The position numbers were made by a program, and so were the translations under genes. Positions 21,350 through 32,861 of a stretch of 64,000 nt of DNA are shown here, in pieces (position 1 is the first letter of the stretch; the number at the start of each line of letters is the position of its first letter). The notes beneath the pieces were generated by a model that saw only the letters and a list, made by a program, of their open reading frames with translations, searched no databases and was not told where the DNA came from. The DNA is from Amoebophrya sp. A120 (Eukaryota > Sar > Dinophyceae > Syndiniales > Amoebophryaceae): contig CAJINV010000001.1 of assembly GCA_905178155.1 (NCBI GenBank), forward strand, positions 10,197,432 through 10,261,431, given 5' to 3'.

Positions 21350-24300
21350 ATGGTTGAAAATTGGTCTGTTCTGCAGCGGAGTTGTGCGGCGCTCCACGAG
21401 GCGTTGGCTTCGCAGACCGACAGCGAGCAGCAAGCGTTGGCGTCTTGGATCGCGCAAAATCACGACAGGTATGTCTTTTCCGTGGGCGACGGCGAAAGTG
21501 CGAAGAACCCACCTGCACAAAAAGAAGAAGGGCAGAATGTTGCTCTCCTCCTAATGCACACTCTTGTTTCGCGCATCTGGTCGCTCTACTTTCCGCTCAC
21601 CGATGTTATGCGTTGTCTGCAATGTCTCCGGATCCTGACCCGAGACACACGACTAGCGACAAGTCTGTTGAAACGTTTCCTGGCCTCGACGAGCTCCTTT
21701 CCCCAGCGGCCCAGCACGAACTACGGCCTCACTCGTGCCGGCGTTCCGGCCGACAATGCACAGCTGCAAGACGGTCCTGGTGGTGGCAGAAATAGGCATA
21801 TCAACGCGGCAGATAATGACCATCAGCTTCCGCAGACACGCACAGCGTGCTGGTGGGACCACGACACTGAAGGTTCTTGGATCAGCGAGCCCCTGCACAT
21901 GTCCGCACCGGAGATTTTTGCGAGAATCGTCAGCGATTACGGTCGGGCGTCAGACCAGTTACAAATTCACGAATGCGCAACCTGTGAGTTTCTTGGCGTT
22001 TTTCTGCACCTGGTCCCCGTCGTCTCCGCCTGCTCCGACACTGAGAGGTCGGTTTACTTTCCGGTTTTTCAGGAGGATCTGCTGCCGGCCTTGGCCCGTT
22101 TGCTGAAGATCCCGCACACAACGTGGACGGTGAGTCAATGCACGTTTGAGCTGCTGTCTCAAATTCTCACCGGCGCGACCCCTCACACAAGGAACAACCT
22201 CCGACAAGAGCCAGCACAACAACAGCTGGAAAGCTCAGCACACCGCCCACGACGAGCCTGCGACGAAGAAGATCTTTCTACGGCGGAGTCGACCATTATC
22301 TCCTCGGTGGGACCACAAGGAGGCACAGGAAGTGCATTTTCTCCTGGAAGTAGCACCTCTTCATCATCGTCTTCCAGCAACTTTTTACAGAGAAACCAGC
22401 TTCGGTTTTTTGAAAAATTTCACTCCGAGCGGCCGTATCGGTCCCTAGTTGAGTACATGTGCTGTCCATCCGCCTCACATAGTCAATTTAGCGCAGACTT
22501 GCTTTTCCGGTTGGTGCAAGTCCTGCAAATCGTGCCCAACCCGCTACTCGATCCTGGGCTGCGCGTGCGCACCGCAGTAAGTGTAAACGACCGCTTTCTT
22601 GGCGCCACGGCAACCACAATGCTGTCGACCGCCCAAACGCCAGCGGCGTACCGCATGGCAGCCACCGGACGCTCCTCGCGCTTCTCGGTCAATGGGATCA
22701 TGGACCACCCGTTGTCGCCGGCGAAGACCCCCGCCGCGACGGCGCAGTTTACCGCGGTCCCGGCACTGTCTGCGATTCTCTTGTTGCTGGAAAAACCGCA
22801 AACGGAACGGCAAGTGCGCGGCCGGGCGTTGGAACTGCTGGAGGTTCTGGCCCGCGACTGGCACCGCGATCCGCGCTGCACCTTGCAGTTTCTCAACGCC
22901 GACGCGGGATACGTTCTCTGGTCCGTCTTGGCGTGTCGCAAGCCTCAAAAGTGCGGCAGCGCGGAGATCGTCTGCACGCTGCGGGCGCTGACGCAACTCT
23001 CCGTCGATGACACGTTTGCTGATCGGCTGCTGCGACGCTGCATTTTTCCGGAGTTCACCTCGTCAGACCAAGATATGCGCTCTAGTACGGCCGGCGGCTT
23101 CTTTCAAATGGAACCCACGGCGACGTCCTCGACCACACCGCTTGCAGCGTACACGAACACCGTACTAGCGGAGGCTTCGGAAATATCCAGCAGCTGCTTT
23201 CTCAATAACAATACCAAAGACAACTACGGCGCGGCGTCAAGTGGCGGAAAGAACTTCGAGCAGGACGATGCGAGTGACCTTCCCGGCGATGACATGGTGG
23301 ACTTGCGACCGATTTTGAACCTGCTCCTCTCTTACCACAAAAACCGGCGTGCAAGTGCAGCTCAACGCCAGGGTCTGGAGCAGGGCATTAGAAGCGCAGG
23401 TAGCGGCTCATCATCATCTTCTGCACTGCAGCAAGTGGTCGAGCCGCTCGCAGCGCTGCGGTTACTTCGGTTTCTGTACTGCTCTGAACGAAATCGCCCC
23501 CTGATCAACATGATGCTGGGTCTGGATGTCACACTCGCCCCTACCGATTCCTTCCGCAGTATCCGCGATTACGAATGGCAGCTGGGCAAATACGAGAAGG
23601 CAGCGGCTGAATTTTTGACCGATTCCTTTCACGCTCGTTGGGACGCGCCAAGGGCCGTGACAAGGTTGCAGACTCATCTTGAGGACGCGGACGATATTCT
23701 TGGGGAAAGTAGAACTACAGCGCGTCAAGCAGTGTCTGGTGGTAATGAGGAGTATGACGCCAACCCGGCTGCACAGCCCCCGCCGACATTAGGGAGTATG
23801 ATCAGGCTACCAGATCCAGAGCAGGTAGGCACAGAAGTGCCAGCATATCATGGTACTAATGTGCCGAAGGTTTTCGACCGCAGCAAGCTGCTGGAAATCA
23901 CGACGACACTGAATACAAGTGAAGACGGAACGCCGGCGCCCGACCGGCGGCCGTCCCTGCAGACCAACATTCGAAAGATGCGCGTTGGCGGGTTCCAGAT
24001 TTTGGAAACGCTAGGCCACGGGGCGTTCGGGGCCGTGCACTGGGCGCAGGACGACCTGGGCGACTACTTTGCGCTGAAAACACTGGAAATTGACCGGAAC
24101 GAAAATAACAACGAAACTGGTGGCGGGTCACATCAATTCTTGGACTCGAGCCTGCTGGAAAACCGGTACCAGAGTTCCAGAAATTCGGCAGAGCAAGGAA
24201 AAGAACCAGGAGAACATTTTCAAGACAACTCGACGGCCTTCGACGAAGAAAAGGGAGAACAAGAGCCACTATTCCCCTCGGTCTCCCCGCGCACGCCGGC

Positions 24301-25882
24301 CGCGGGGACGCTGAAACAAGCGGGACACAAGGACGGTTTTTTCGGCGGTCTGGCCACGGGTCAATTCAACTTGTCTTTGGTTCCTGTTGCGGACTACAAC
24401 TCATCGATGACCAGCCAGAACCATCACGGGAACAAACACAGTGACCAGAAGGTCGTGTGCGAGACGATTCTCCGCGAAGTGAAAATTCTGCAGCGGTGCG
24501 AGCACCCCAACATTATCCGCTTTTTCGATTCCTTTGTCGAAGACAGTACGTTGGTGATCGTGATGGAGTACCACCCAGGCATGACACTGCAGCAGTACCT
24601 CATCTCTTACCGGAACAAAAGCTACGCACTGCAATCCTGCGCGTTGATGAACAACTTCTACACGACGACTTCCAAGGGTAGTTATAGCACAGAGGACACG
24701 TCGGCGGTAGTAGAGCAGCGAGCCGATAATTCGAATCTCGCAACCTTCACATCGTCTAAAAGTGCAGAAGAGCAGATGAACACCACCGCCAGCAGCAGTA
24801 GCCAGATTGCAACCGGGACCGGCGACGTTGCTCAGTTGGATCGCACCACCACTTCGGATAACGACCAGAGCAGCACGGCCAGCAGCACGAAGATCATCAG
24901 CATGCTTCCGGGCTGCCAGCGGTGGAAGATCTTTTCCCAAGTGTGTCTGGCTTTGCGCTACTTGCACAACAAGGTGCGCATCACGCACCGCGACCTGTCG
25001 CCCAACAATTGCCTCATAACTCCGCACACACTGGACTGTAAGCTGATCGACTTCGGGTTAGCCAAGATCATGTCTACTTCAACATCTACTTCCTCTGCAA
25101 CCAGCAAAACTCCTGCTGCTGCGGCAGCGGGCCTCCCGCCACCTTTCGGGGCCGCAAGTGCTTTCGAGGACAACTACAACATCATGAGCCACAGCGTGGC
25201 CAGCTCCTGTGACAGTGATAATTCTTGGTTGCAGAGCCAGTCCATGTGCGTGGGTTCTGTGCTGTACAATGCTCCTGAAATGGTGCGCGGGGAGAAGTAC
25301 ACGGAGAAGGTTGACATCTGGGCCGCGGGATGTCTGTTGTACAAGATGGCCACGTTCGAAGACCCGTTTCAGGGCACGAACCCGCTCTCAGTCGCCCGGA
25401 AAATCGTTGAGTTAGATTACGTGCCTCTTCGCACTAGATTCAGTTCTTCTCGTGGAAGTGAAGTTGTACTAACTGGAGCAAATACATCATCAACTACAGA
25501 TGATAATAAAGGTCGTGCAGTTGGTACGGCAAGCTCAAGGACGTCGTCCACGTCAGCAGCAGCAGCAGCTTCCTCTCCGAGTAAAATAAGAGCGATAAAT
25601 AAAGCGGGCACCATCGGGCTGCAAACAGAAGTAATAGATACGGAGCGACCTTCTCGTGGACCAGCACACCAACAGCTGCAACAGAAAAAACATCACCCCG
25701 CGATGAATCGCTTATACTCCACGATGACAAGTGACGAAGACCGGGAGCTCCTGGTCGAGGTGACAGAAGCCTGCTTTGAGCGCGACGCGGAGATGCGGCC
25801 TGATATCAACGGGCTCTGCCGGACCCTGAGCCCAGTTTTTTGTGCGCAGTTGGAAGAGTTGCACAACGCGTCCTGCACCTGA
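21350..25882 (+). CDS. NEK10-like protein kinase with armadillo-like N-terminal region
   Basis: One uninterrupted frame of 1510 codons. Residues 1 to about 870 are helical, Leu-rich and armadillo/HEAT-like with low-complexity inserts. The kinase domain covers about 880-1505: glycine loop GHGAFG (889-894), ATP lysine FALK (Lys910), helix C in ETILREVKIL, catalytic loop HRDLSPNN (His1213-Asp1215), DFGLAK (Asp1234), and YNAPEMVRGEKYTEKVDIWA. The block WKIFSQVCLALRYLHNKVRI before HRD, and the armadillo-plus-kinase order, match NEK10 rather than other NEKs. Large Ser/Thr/Ala-rich insertions interrupt the lobe between Lys910 and helix C, before the catalytic block, in the activation segment and near the C-terminus. 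All catalytic residues are retained, so it should be active. NEK10 is linked to cilia and the DNA-damage response in animals; a flagellar role here is inference. Confidence 0.85.
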   Translation: MVENWSVLQRSCAALHEALASQTDSEQQALASWIAQNHDRYVFSVGDGESAKNPPAQKEEGQNVALLLMHTLVSRIWSLYFPLTDVMRCLQCLRILTRDTRLATSLLKRFLASTSSFPQRPSTNYGLTRAGVPADNAQLQDGPGGGRNRHINAADNDHQLPQTRTACWWDHDTEGSWISEPLHMSAPEIFARIVSDYGRASDQLQIHECATCEFLGVFLHLVPVVSACSDTERSVYFPVFQEDLLPALARLLKIPHTTWTVSQCTFELLSQILTGATPHTRNNLRQEPAQQQLESSAHRPRRACDEEDLSTAESTIISSVGPQGGTGSAFSPGSSTSSSSSSSNFLQRNQLRFFEKFHSERPYRSLVEYMCCPSASHSQFSADLLFRLVQVLQIVPNPLLDPGLRVRTAVSVNDRFLGATATTMLSTAQTPAAYRMAATGRSSRFSVNGIMDHPLSPAKTPAATAQFTAVPALSAILLLLEKPQTERQVRGRALELLEVLARDWHRDPRCTLQFLNADAGYVLWSVLACRKPQKCGSAEIVCTLRALTQLSVDDTFADRLLRRCIFPEFTSSDQDMRSSTAGGFFQMEPTATSSTTPLAAYTNTVLAEASEISSSCFLNNNTKDNYGAASSGGKNFEQDDASDLPGDDMVDLRPILNLLLSYHKNRRASAAQRQGLEQGIRSAGSGSSSSSALQQVVEPLAALRLLRFLYCSERNRPLINMMLGLDVTLAPTDSFRSIRDYEWQLGKYEKAAAEFLTDSFHARWDAPRAVTRLQTHLEDADDILGESRTTARQAVSGGNEEYDANPAAQPPPTLGSMIRLPDPEQVGTEVPAYHGTNVPKVFDRSKLLEITTTLNTSEDGTPAPDRRPSLQTNIRKMRVGGFQILETLGHGAFGAVHWAQDDLGDYFALKTLEIDRNENNNETGGGSHQFLDSSLLENRYQSSRNSAEQGKEPGEHFQDNSTAFDEEKGEQEPLFPSVSPRTPAAGTLKQAGHKDGFFGGLATGQFNLSLVPVADYNSSMTSQNHHGNKHSDQKVVCETILREVKILQRCEHPNIIRFFDSFVEDSTLVIVMEYHPGMTLQQYLISYRNKSYALQSCALMNNFYTTTSKGSYSTEDTSAVVEQRADNSNLATFTSSKSAEEQMNTTASSSSQIATGTGDVAQLDRTTTSDNDQSSTASSTKIISMLPGCQRWKIFSQVCLALRYLHNKVRITHRDLSPNNCLITPHTLDCKLIDFGLAKIMSTSTSTSSATSKTPAAAAAGLPPPFGAASAFEDNYNIMSHSVASSCDSDNSWLQSQSMCVGSVLYNAPEMVRGEKYTEKVDIWAAGCLLYKMATFEDPFQGTNPLSVARKIVELDYVPLRTRFSSSRGSEVVLTGANTSSTTDDNKGRAVGTASSRTSSTSAAAAASSPSKIRAINKAGTIGLQTEVIDTERPSRGPAHQQLQQKKHHPAMNRLYSTMTSDEDRELLVEVTEACFERDAEMRPDINGLCRTLSPVFCAQLEELHNASCT

Positions 25883-27937
25883 CAGAGTAACTACATCTGC
25901 TCCACGGGGACACTCGGAACAGCTTGTTCTGCAGCGACAATTGATGCACCTTCACGCTGAACAAGTCACCTGGTCCACACGAAGTTGTCACCGAGCACGA
26001 CGAATCAGTTGCAGCAAGAAAACGAAAACGAAATCACAAGTCACGCAGGCGTATGATCTGCGCCATCACAAAAATGACAACAGGGAACTTCTCGTACGCT
26101 CATTACTTTTTCAATAACTTAATCCTCCTTGAACACTAGGATCTGCACTACTTCTCTTTGCTTATGGTTCATAGCGGATCTCATACAAAAAAAAAACTTA
26201 TTTCACTTTGACATAATCGTATACGTCTTCTTGTATTGCTGGTTTCGGTTTCGTTTCTAACAACGTCAGTTTCTTGTCAAGATAGGCTGCCAGGTCGTCA
26301 AGGAAGTGCTGTCGTCGTTCTCAGATTGAGTTACGAGAAAATGCAATATGTTGTATGATTTAAGAAGCTCAAGAAACGCAGCTGCATGCTGTTACGAAAA
26401 AAATATAACACGCGCCTACGGATTAACACGAAAGGCAATAAAAGTATATAGTGTGAGCCAAGACTTGCACTTGATCTGGTTCTGGTAGTGGCAGCCCGTA
26501 TTTGCAAGACACAACGCGGGTCACTATTCCGGTCCATTAAGGTCTGCAGTTCTTATTTCGATCATGGTTCGCCGGCGTCGCCGTCACCTCATGCTGTTGC
26601 GGAAACTGGAAGATCCTTGAAATCGCTCCTCTATTGAAGTGCCGCTTTGGAGGTAGGAGCGCTTTTAGTTCAAAGCAGAATGCGAAGTCCTGCGCAAGTT
26701 GTTGCTCCTCTCGGCATTGTACTTCTACTTCTTTTGATCCGTTAACTTGTCGCCGATGTTGATGAGGAGCAATAATCGACAGCTTCTCAAACGATCTCAT
26801 CAAAAGCCGTTCAAGGAAATGCGCATGATCTCTCATTCAAAATAGGTGTGAAAAATGTGATCACATTTGTAGCTGCAGGGACGACGGAAATGAAGAAGGA
26901 AATTATCTTTGGTTCGTCTAGTTGATCCGGCAGCTGAAAAAAAAATTGATCTCCATCTGCATTTCGCACCATTGCAGGACCGTTTTCTCCTCGTTTCAAA
27001 TCTAGACGTTTTCACCGCGGAAGGATCATCACCGACACACCAGCAGCATCAAATCTCCGAAAGTCTCAGTATTGCATTTTGGGAGGCCCACAGCGACACT
27101 CATGTCAATTCTTGAAGCATCACAAAAAAAAAAACAGCGACAGCGTCATCCACGGCGTAAGTTGTTGAAGTCAGACAAAGAATTTACGCTTTTCATCTTT
27201 CTTTAGTTTCTTTGCAGATGAGAGTATTTTCCAGTAAGTTGTATATATTTTTTTTTCGTATTCCGTCCTTACTCCGGTGTCATGTGGTGTGATTCTCACT
27301 TGAAAATCGTCTTGCACACAGAATAGTCGAGAAGCGAGGTTTACAGTTTGTTAAGTATGCAACCTGTGATTTTGAGTAACTAACAGTAAGTGGAGCAGTT
27401 AGCCGCGGGACTCCTTGTGACAAAAATCTTCTTCAGAAACTCGCTTTTTTTCTTTGCAAAATCCCTGGAGAAGAGCTGATACGGCTAAAAGTATAGAAGT
27501 GCCTTTGTTTCTTCAACAAGTATAAGTAAAAGCAACAGGAGCAACAACTTATTTTCCGTCCAACTCCGATCAGCACGGAGATGAGCACCGGATTGGACAA
27601 AAGTAATTGCTGACTTCCATTTTCAGAGGAAGAATCAAAGCAATAAAATAAAGAAAAGTGTCAACATTGGGAACCAACAAAAGGCTGAGCGCACCGTTTT
27701 TTCTATAATTTGTTTTTGTTTTTCATCACTTTTTCTTTTGCCTCTAGCTACCTACCACTGCCACCAGCTTCTTGGAAAAGTGAAAAAGAAAATGAAAGAA
27801 ATACAAATATACACGACAAAGGCGAATTGAACCTTCCTAGTCTTTTCGAGGAGAAAAGAAGAAAAACTCGGGAGGTCGCATTAGCGTCTTTGGCTTGACC
27901 AGCACCTCCGCACCGTCATCGCTTGCATAGCAATAAA
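25883..27937. other. Long intergenic region
   Basis: About 2 kb with no convincing exon on either strand. It is AT-rich, with poly-A/T runs. Two short stretches, near 26905-26935 and 27015-27030, resemble the two ends of an 18S rRNA gene but are far too close together to be one. Confidence 0.4.
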
Positions 27938-30900
27938 ATGGACGCGCCAAGAACCAACTTTCGCTTGCCGGGCGTGAGTCGCGTTCCTGTGGACACCCGC
28001 AGGCTTTTGACCATCGTGTCCGATGAGACGGATAGGACCCAGAATTTTGCGCAGAAGTCGGGGGTGCTCTTCAAGCCAAGCACCAAATACAACTCCCGAG
28101 GAAGTTCCGGCACTCGCCTTCCTGTCAGCACCACCAGAGCGACTGCATGTCAGCAACTACCACCTTTGATCGAAGAAGTAAGCAGCCAGGAAGTTGATGT
28201 ATCCACTTCCACCCCAGTTTTGTCTGATCCCGTTTTATCGGCCGCATCAAGTAGCAGCAGCCACGGCTCGCCGCTGTTGTCTCAATTGCAAAAGGCACCC
28301 AAGTTTTACCGCGCAGTCGAGATTATTGATGATGACGAGTCTCCGGTCGTGACTCCAAGGGCAGATGAAAAGTTGGGTGGTCGTGACGAAGCCAAAAAGC
28401 CTTTCGGCAATACTGCTGCGGCTGCTGTGCCGCTATCGTCGAGCAGGGGATGTGATGAGGAAGACAAGAAGGACGTCCTAGCGGAGGCTCAATCCGCGCC
28501 TTTGGTGGCGATGTCGACCGACGAGGTGGAAACTACGCTTGAAGGAGATCAAATCAAGTCCAATTTTGATTTAGCCAAGCTGCCGCCTCGGAAGATCGTA
28601 CCAAAAAGTTGCAACGACGAACAACAAGAAGGGCACAAACGCAATAAGAAGTCTGCTAGTTCTTGTGCAGCAGGAATAAAGGTGATTGCTCGCATTTCTG
28701 CGCCCGTGTTGAGTACCGACGACGACGAGACACCCCGAAACGCGAAGCGCCCGAACCCCCGCACGATCGCTGCACACCAGGAAGCGAAGAAGAAGCCGAG
28801 CATCTGTAAAAATGCTGCAGAGGACGGAGCTGCACCATCGTCCACTGCTGGTGTAGTTTGTTCAGAAGAAGATGTGGGAACAAATAAACGGGAGGTCGTG
28901 TCGTGCGAGGACCAAAAAAACCGCGAAATATTAAACCCGGAAACGAAACTACAACCTGGAAAGAACTCGTCCTCGGAGTTCTGTCAAGTGTGTAGCGAGG
29001 ACACGACCGTTCTTGCTCCGACCGAAGCTCATGCGACGGGGACCGTCCAAAAGCGTGCCTTGGGGGTCTACCGGTGCCCCAAGTGCCACATGCGGTATTG
29101 CAGCGTAGCCTGTTACGACCAGCACTCGACGAGCTGCACGGAGCAGTTTTTCCAGGCACAGGTGGAAGAGGAGCTCCGGGAGCGGCAGAAGCCGGATCCC
29201 GAGGAACGGCGGAAATTACAGAAGATGTTTCACGGACTGCAGACCCTGGACAAGAATTTCGACGAGCAAGAGTTTTCGTGTGGCGGGGAGCAGGGAAATT
29301 TTAGTTCCGGCTTCGGGTTCGGCACCCCGTCAGGCCGCAACACCACGGGCAGCGGCACGCCACACACGAACTCCGTCTCCCCCTCTTCCCGAAGCTGGTG
29401 GCCGCGAGGAACCACTTCTCCCTGCGACGATGATCAGACCTCCGACTGTAGCTCCGAGCGGTCGTGGGGCAAGAGCAGTGGTCATCCTGCTTCGGACGCT
29501 AGCATCACCCCACCCCCGCGGCGGCCCGCTCTGAGGACAGTAGAGGACCCGGTTTTATTTTATCATGACCGCGATAAACAACTTTGCTTGGAACCCGCCT
29601 CACCCAAAGTTGAAGATGACACCAGCCTTGTTCGGATGAAGAATGCAAAGGGCGACTTCGGCACCGGAAGCACGGAAGATGTCGAAGATTTTCCCAAGCA
29701 GGGGGATCAAGATGTGTGGAAAATTTCCACATCGTCTTCCTCGCACCAGATGAACATCGGAGACGAGGACTGGACGCACGAAAACTTTACGCCGCAGTGG
29801 GAAGAGATGCTCGGAGCTGTGGAGCAGGAAAGCGTCGAAATAAAGCCCTTTTTCGAGCACGAGCCCAGTGGCAGCTTTGCTGCTGACCGCGACTTTCACT
29901 ATCGCAACCAGATCATCGAAGATCTCGACTACCAGCATCTGCAGCACCGGAGCGGGGAATTTGGCGAGAATTTCCGCCCACTGGTGCCTGTCGCGCGTTG
30001 TCGGCGAATGCACGGCGGTACTTCGTCGACCGAGCTGAGTGAGAAGATCCCCCGACCGAACATGTTGGCCGCGATGGCCACACAGCCATCGAAAGGCATT
30101 CTCCGTAACAGAACGAGCACTGTGTCTACTACGGCTTCTTCGTCTTCCACCAGCTGCGGGGCTAGAAATATTAACGGTCCATCTTCTACTGCCAGCTCGT
30201 CTTGCGAAGTCGATATTTTGGGTGCGCCGGCCGTAGTTGCGGACGTCGAGTGCGCCAGCAACCAGGAGCAGCAAAACGAGCTGCACTATTCGACAGTAGA
30301 AAAGGCGCATGGGTATCCGCGGCGCGACTCGGCCACCTACGTTGAGCAGCTGACCAAGTTGGTCATTAAAAACACCGTGACTAACAGCTTGCTGGCGAAC
30401 AAGTCCTCGTGGGCGGACGATAGTGACAGCGACGTCGCCACGCCGGAGGCCCTGGTGAAGCGTGCAAAAATGCCGTCGAAGAAAGCTCGGGTGCGCTTCA
30501 ATTCCATCCCCGTGGAGGAACTTGTTGAATTTTTTCCGGACGCGCTGCCCGGCTTCGGGGAGGTGCGACCGCTGCGGGACGCCAACGTGTTAACGCAGTT
30601 CGAAGACGTAGCGGTAAAACTGAAAAGCCCGACCGAGCACTTTTCCGACTTCTTCAGTGAAACCGCAAAAATTGCGGTCAACGCGTGCTTTTCCGGTACC
30701 CGGGGGACAATCAAGCAGGGACCTCACCATGATCAGACGAACTCGAGCGGTACGTTAGTTTCACAACTGGCCTTGCTCGTATAAAGCGCAGTTTTATTCA
30801 TCGTTCTACTTTGATAATTGAAGTTGAACGCGAACGCTATAGAAGGCTGGGTAGCTAAGAGACGAATGCCTTGTGACCATGTTCATGGTGCTTGGATTGC

Positions 30901-32861
30901 TAGTAAGTATCTATCAGTTGTTGTACCGATCCACTTTCAACATCTTGTAGTTTTCTTCATCGGGGCGATGAAGCTGCGTCGAGTTCTTTCACGTTTTCAC
31001 ATGAAAAGCAAAACGATACACAGGTGGTGCTTTGATTGCCAACGCTACGGAAGCGGAAGCAAGCAGTCCCACCCAATCGGATGCGTGGAAGCAAAATCGG
31101 CGGGCGCACCTGCATGCTGCAGACCCAGCTTGTGCGGAAGAATTGGCGACCACTGCCGGTAGTGGTGGTCGTGGAAGGGCGATCCTAGACGCCGAGCCCC
31201 CCCGGTTTTTTTCGAAAGACGGGCGATCCTTGAGTGACGAGAACTTCTTCACGCACGGCGCCGCGTACCCTGCGCAGGGAAACTTTTATGGCAGGTTCTC
31301 CTCCCCCGACAGTACTTCTTCTTCTTCAAGTTCTTACCCCCACGACAGGGAGGACTCCAGTGTTAATCAGGTTGGCACGATTCGGAACGCTGACGCGGAC
31401 AAAGTGTTGTTGGACGCTTTCGACTACGAGGACCACGATTTCGCGATGCATGGCATCAGTGAAGAGCGGCTGCTCTATCTTTCCCAAAACGCTGACTATT
31501 TGGATGAGGACGACCTGACGGAGCAAGAACAAAAACACTTCTCGGGCTTTCTCTCCAGCGTGAAAGTGAAGGCCACATGGGAGCCCTGGTGGGGCACTTG
31601 TCTCGTCGAGGATGTTGCAGCCGAAGATGCGAATAAGACCGAGGGAGTTGTACAACCGAAGAACAATGCTCTCGGAGGACTTCTCGTCACGACCGACACG
31701 ACGAAGGCGCCGTCAGGTGGAACGGTACAGCACAACGAGGACAGTGTGAGCAGTACTTTTGCGGGCAAGGCCAAGGGAGAAGAACTAGAACAGACCATCC
31801 TTGTTGAAAACAACAACAATGGAAAAGGTACGAGTAGAAGATTTCTGTCCTTCCGGGAACTGGAGCGGCTGACCGGGACATCGATGAGTTCTTGCAATCA
31901 GGATGAGGATCATGATCCACTCGTGCAAGAGCTTGTGAGCCCAGCAAGTAGCAGCACTTGTTTTGCAGCATCAAGCAAGAAAGACGAAACGGGAGACGAA
32001 AAAGCGGCGACAGAGGACCAGAACAGTTCTACTTCACTTGCCGTCCCGCCACCGACGAAGAAGCAGCACACCGACGACACAGCTGTAGTACTGTGCTCGA
32101 AAAGTGTCGCCGACTACACGAAACTGACGCCAATCGTCCCGAGTGTCACGGGACGGGCCGACAGCCTCCGAATGGCGTACTTCGTCGGGCTGCTGCTGTG
32201 CAACTACACATGGCACATGCGCAATTGCAACGGTGACGAGCAGCTGGCGCTTCCCTCAGTCGTGCGGGCTTGGCAAATGTGGTTAGTGAACGTGCTCAAC
32301 CCTGAACCCACCGTCGACATGTGGCGAATCGGCGTGCCAGTGCTAGATGAGGATCAAATGTGGTCGCCGGATCACGAAAGCATGCGTTTCGAGGACGTCA
32401 CCAGTGTCGACCTTCGCGACGCCGCGCTGCTGTGCAAAGACGTGCGGGGCGTCAGCACGGTCTTCTTCCAGATTTTACAGTACCTGCGCAGTCAGGAGTT
32501 GTCGCACAAAATGGACGAGCAGAAGGAATACACGACCAGCTGCTTCAAAGAAAACAAGAAGGAGAACCGCAGTGAAGATGCGGCTAATCTTGTCCTGCAA
32601 GAAGAAACAGATGCAGAAGAAAAGTCCGGGTTTCTGAGGACTTGGTTCGCAAGCAGCAAGCCGAAGGCTCCTAAGGGCATCATGATGCTTCCGCGAGCAT
32701 TCACGCGCCTCAAGTTCATTTTCTCTTTTGTGTTGCACCGGCCAGAACATCTGCGCAATCTCTCCAGCAGCTTGATCGAACAGGCCATTCCGCGTATGGA
32801 AGATCAGGAGGAGGCCGTTGCGCGGCACAACAATCGCCCGCAACTTTTCTACGACGACTAA
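27938..32861 (+). CDS. Very large ZNHIT2-like HIT zinc-finger protein
   Basis: Two long frames are one gene: exons 27938-30749 and 31024-32861, joined in phase 1 through a GT...AG intron (GTACGTTAG ... ACACAG), about 1549 residues. A HIT-type zinc finger is at 349-400: Cys349, Cys352, then YRCPKC (380, 383), YCSVAC (388, 392), His396 and Cys400, followed by EQFFQAQVEEELRERQ as in ZNHIT2. In exon 2, LTEQEQKHFSGFLSS followed by WEPWWGT corresponds to the ZNHIT2 PWW-type motif, and SLRMAYFVGLLLCNYTWHMR with NGDE matches its C-terminal helical part. ZNHIT2 acts with the R2TP chaperone in assembling U5 snRNP and other RNPs. Human ZNHIT2 is about 400 residues; here long acidic, Ser-rich stretches have expanded it almost fourfold. 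The assignment depends on both motifs and the splice. Confidence 0.65.
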
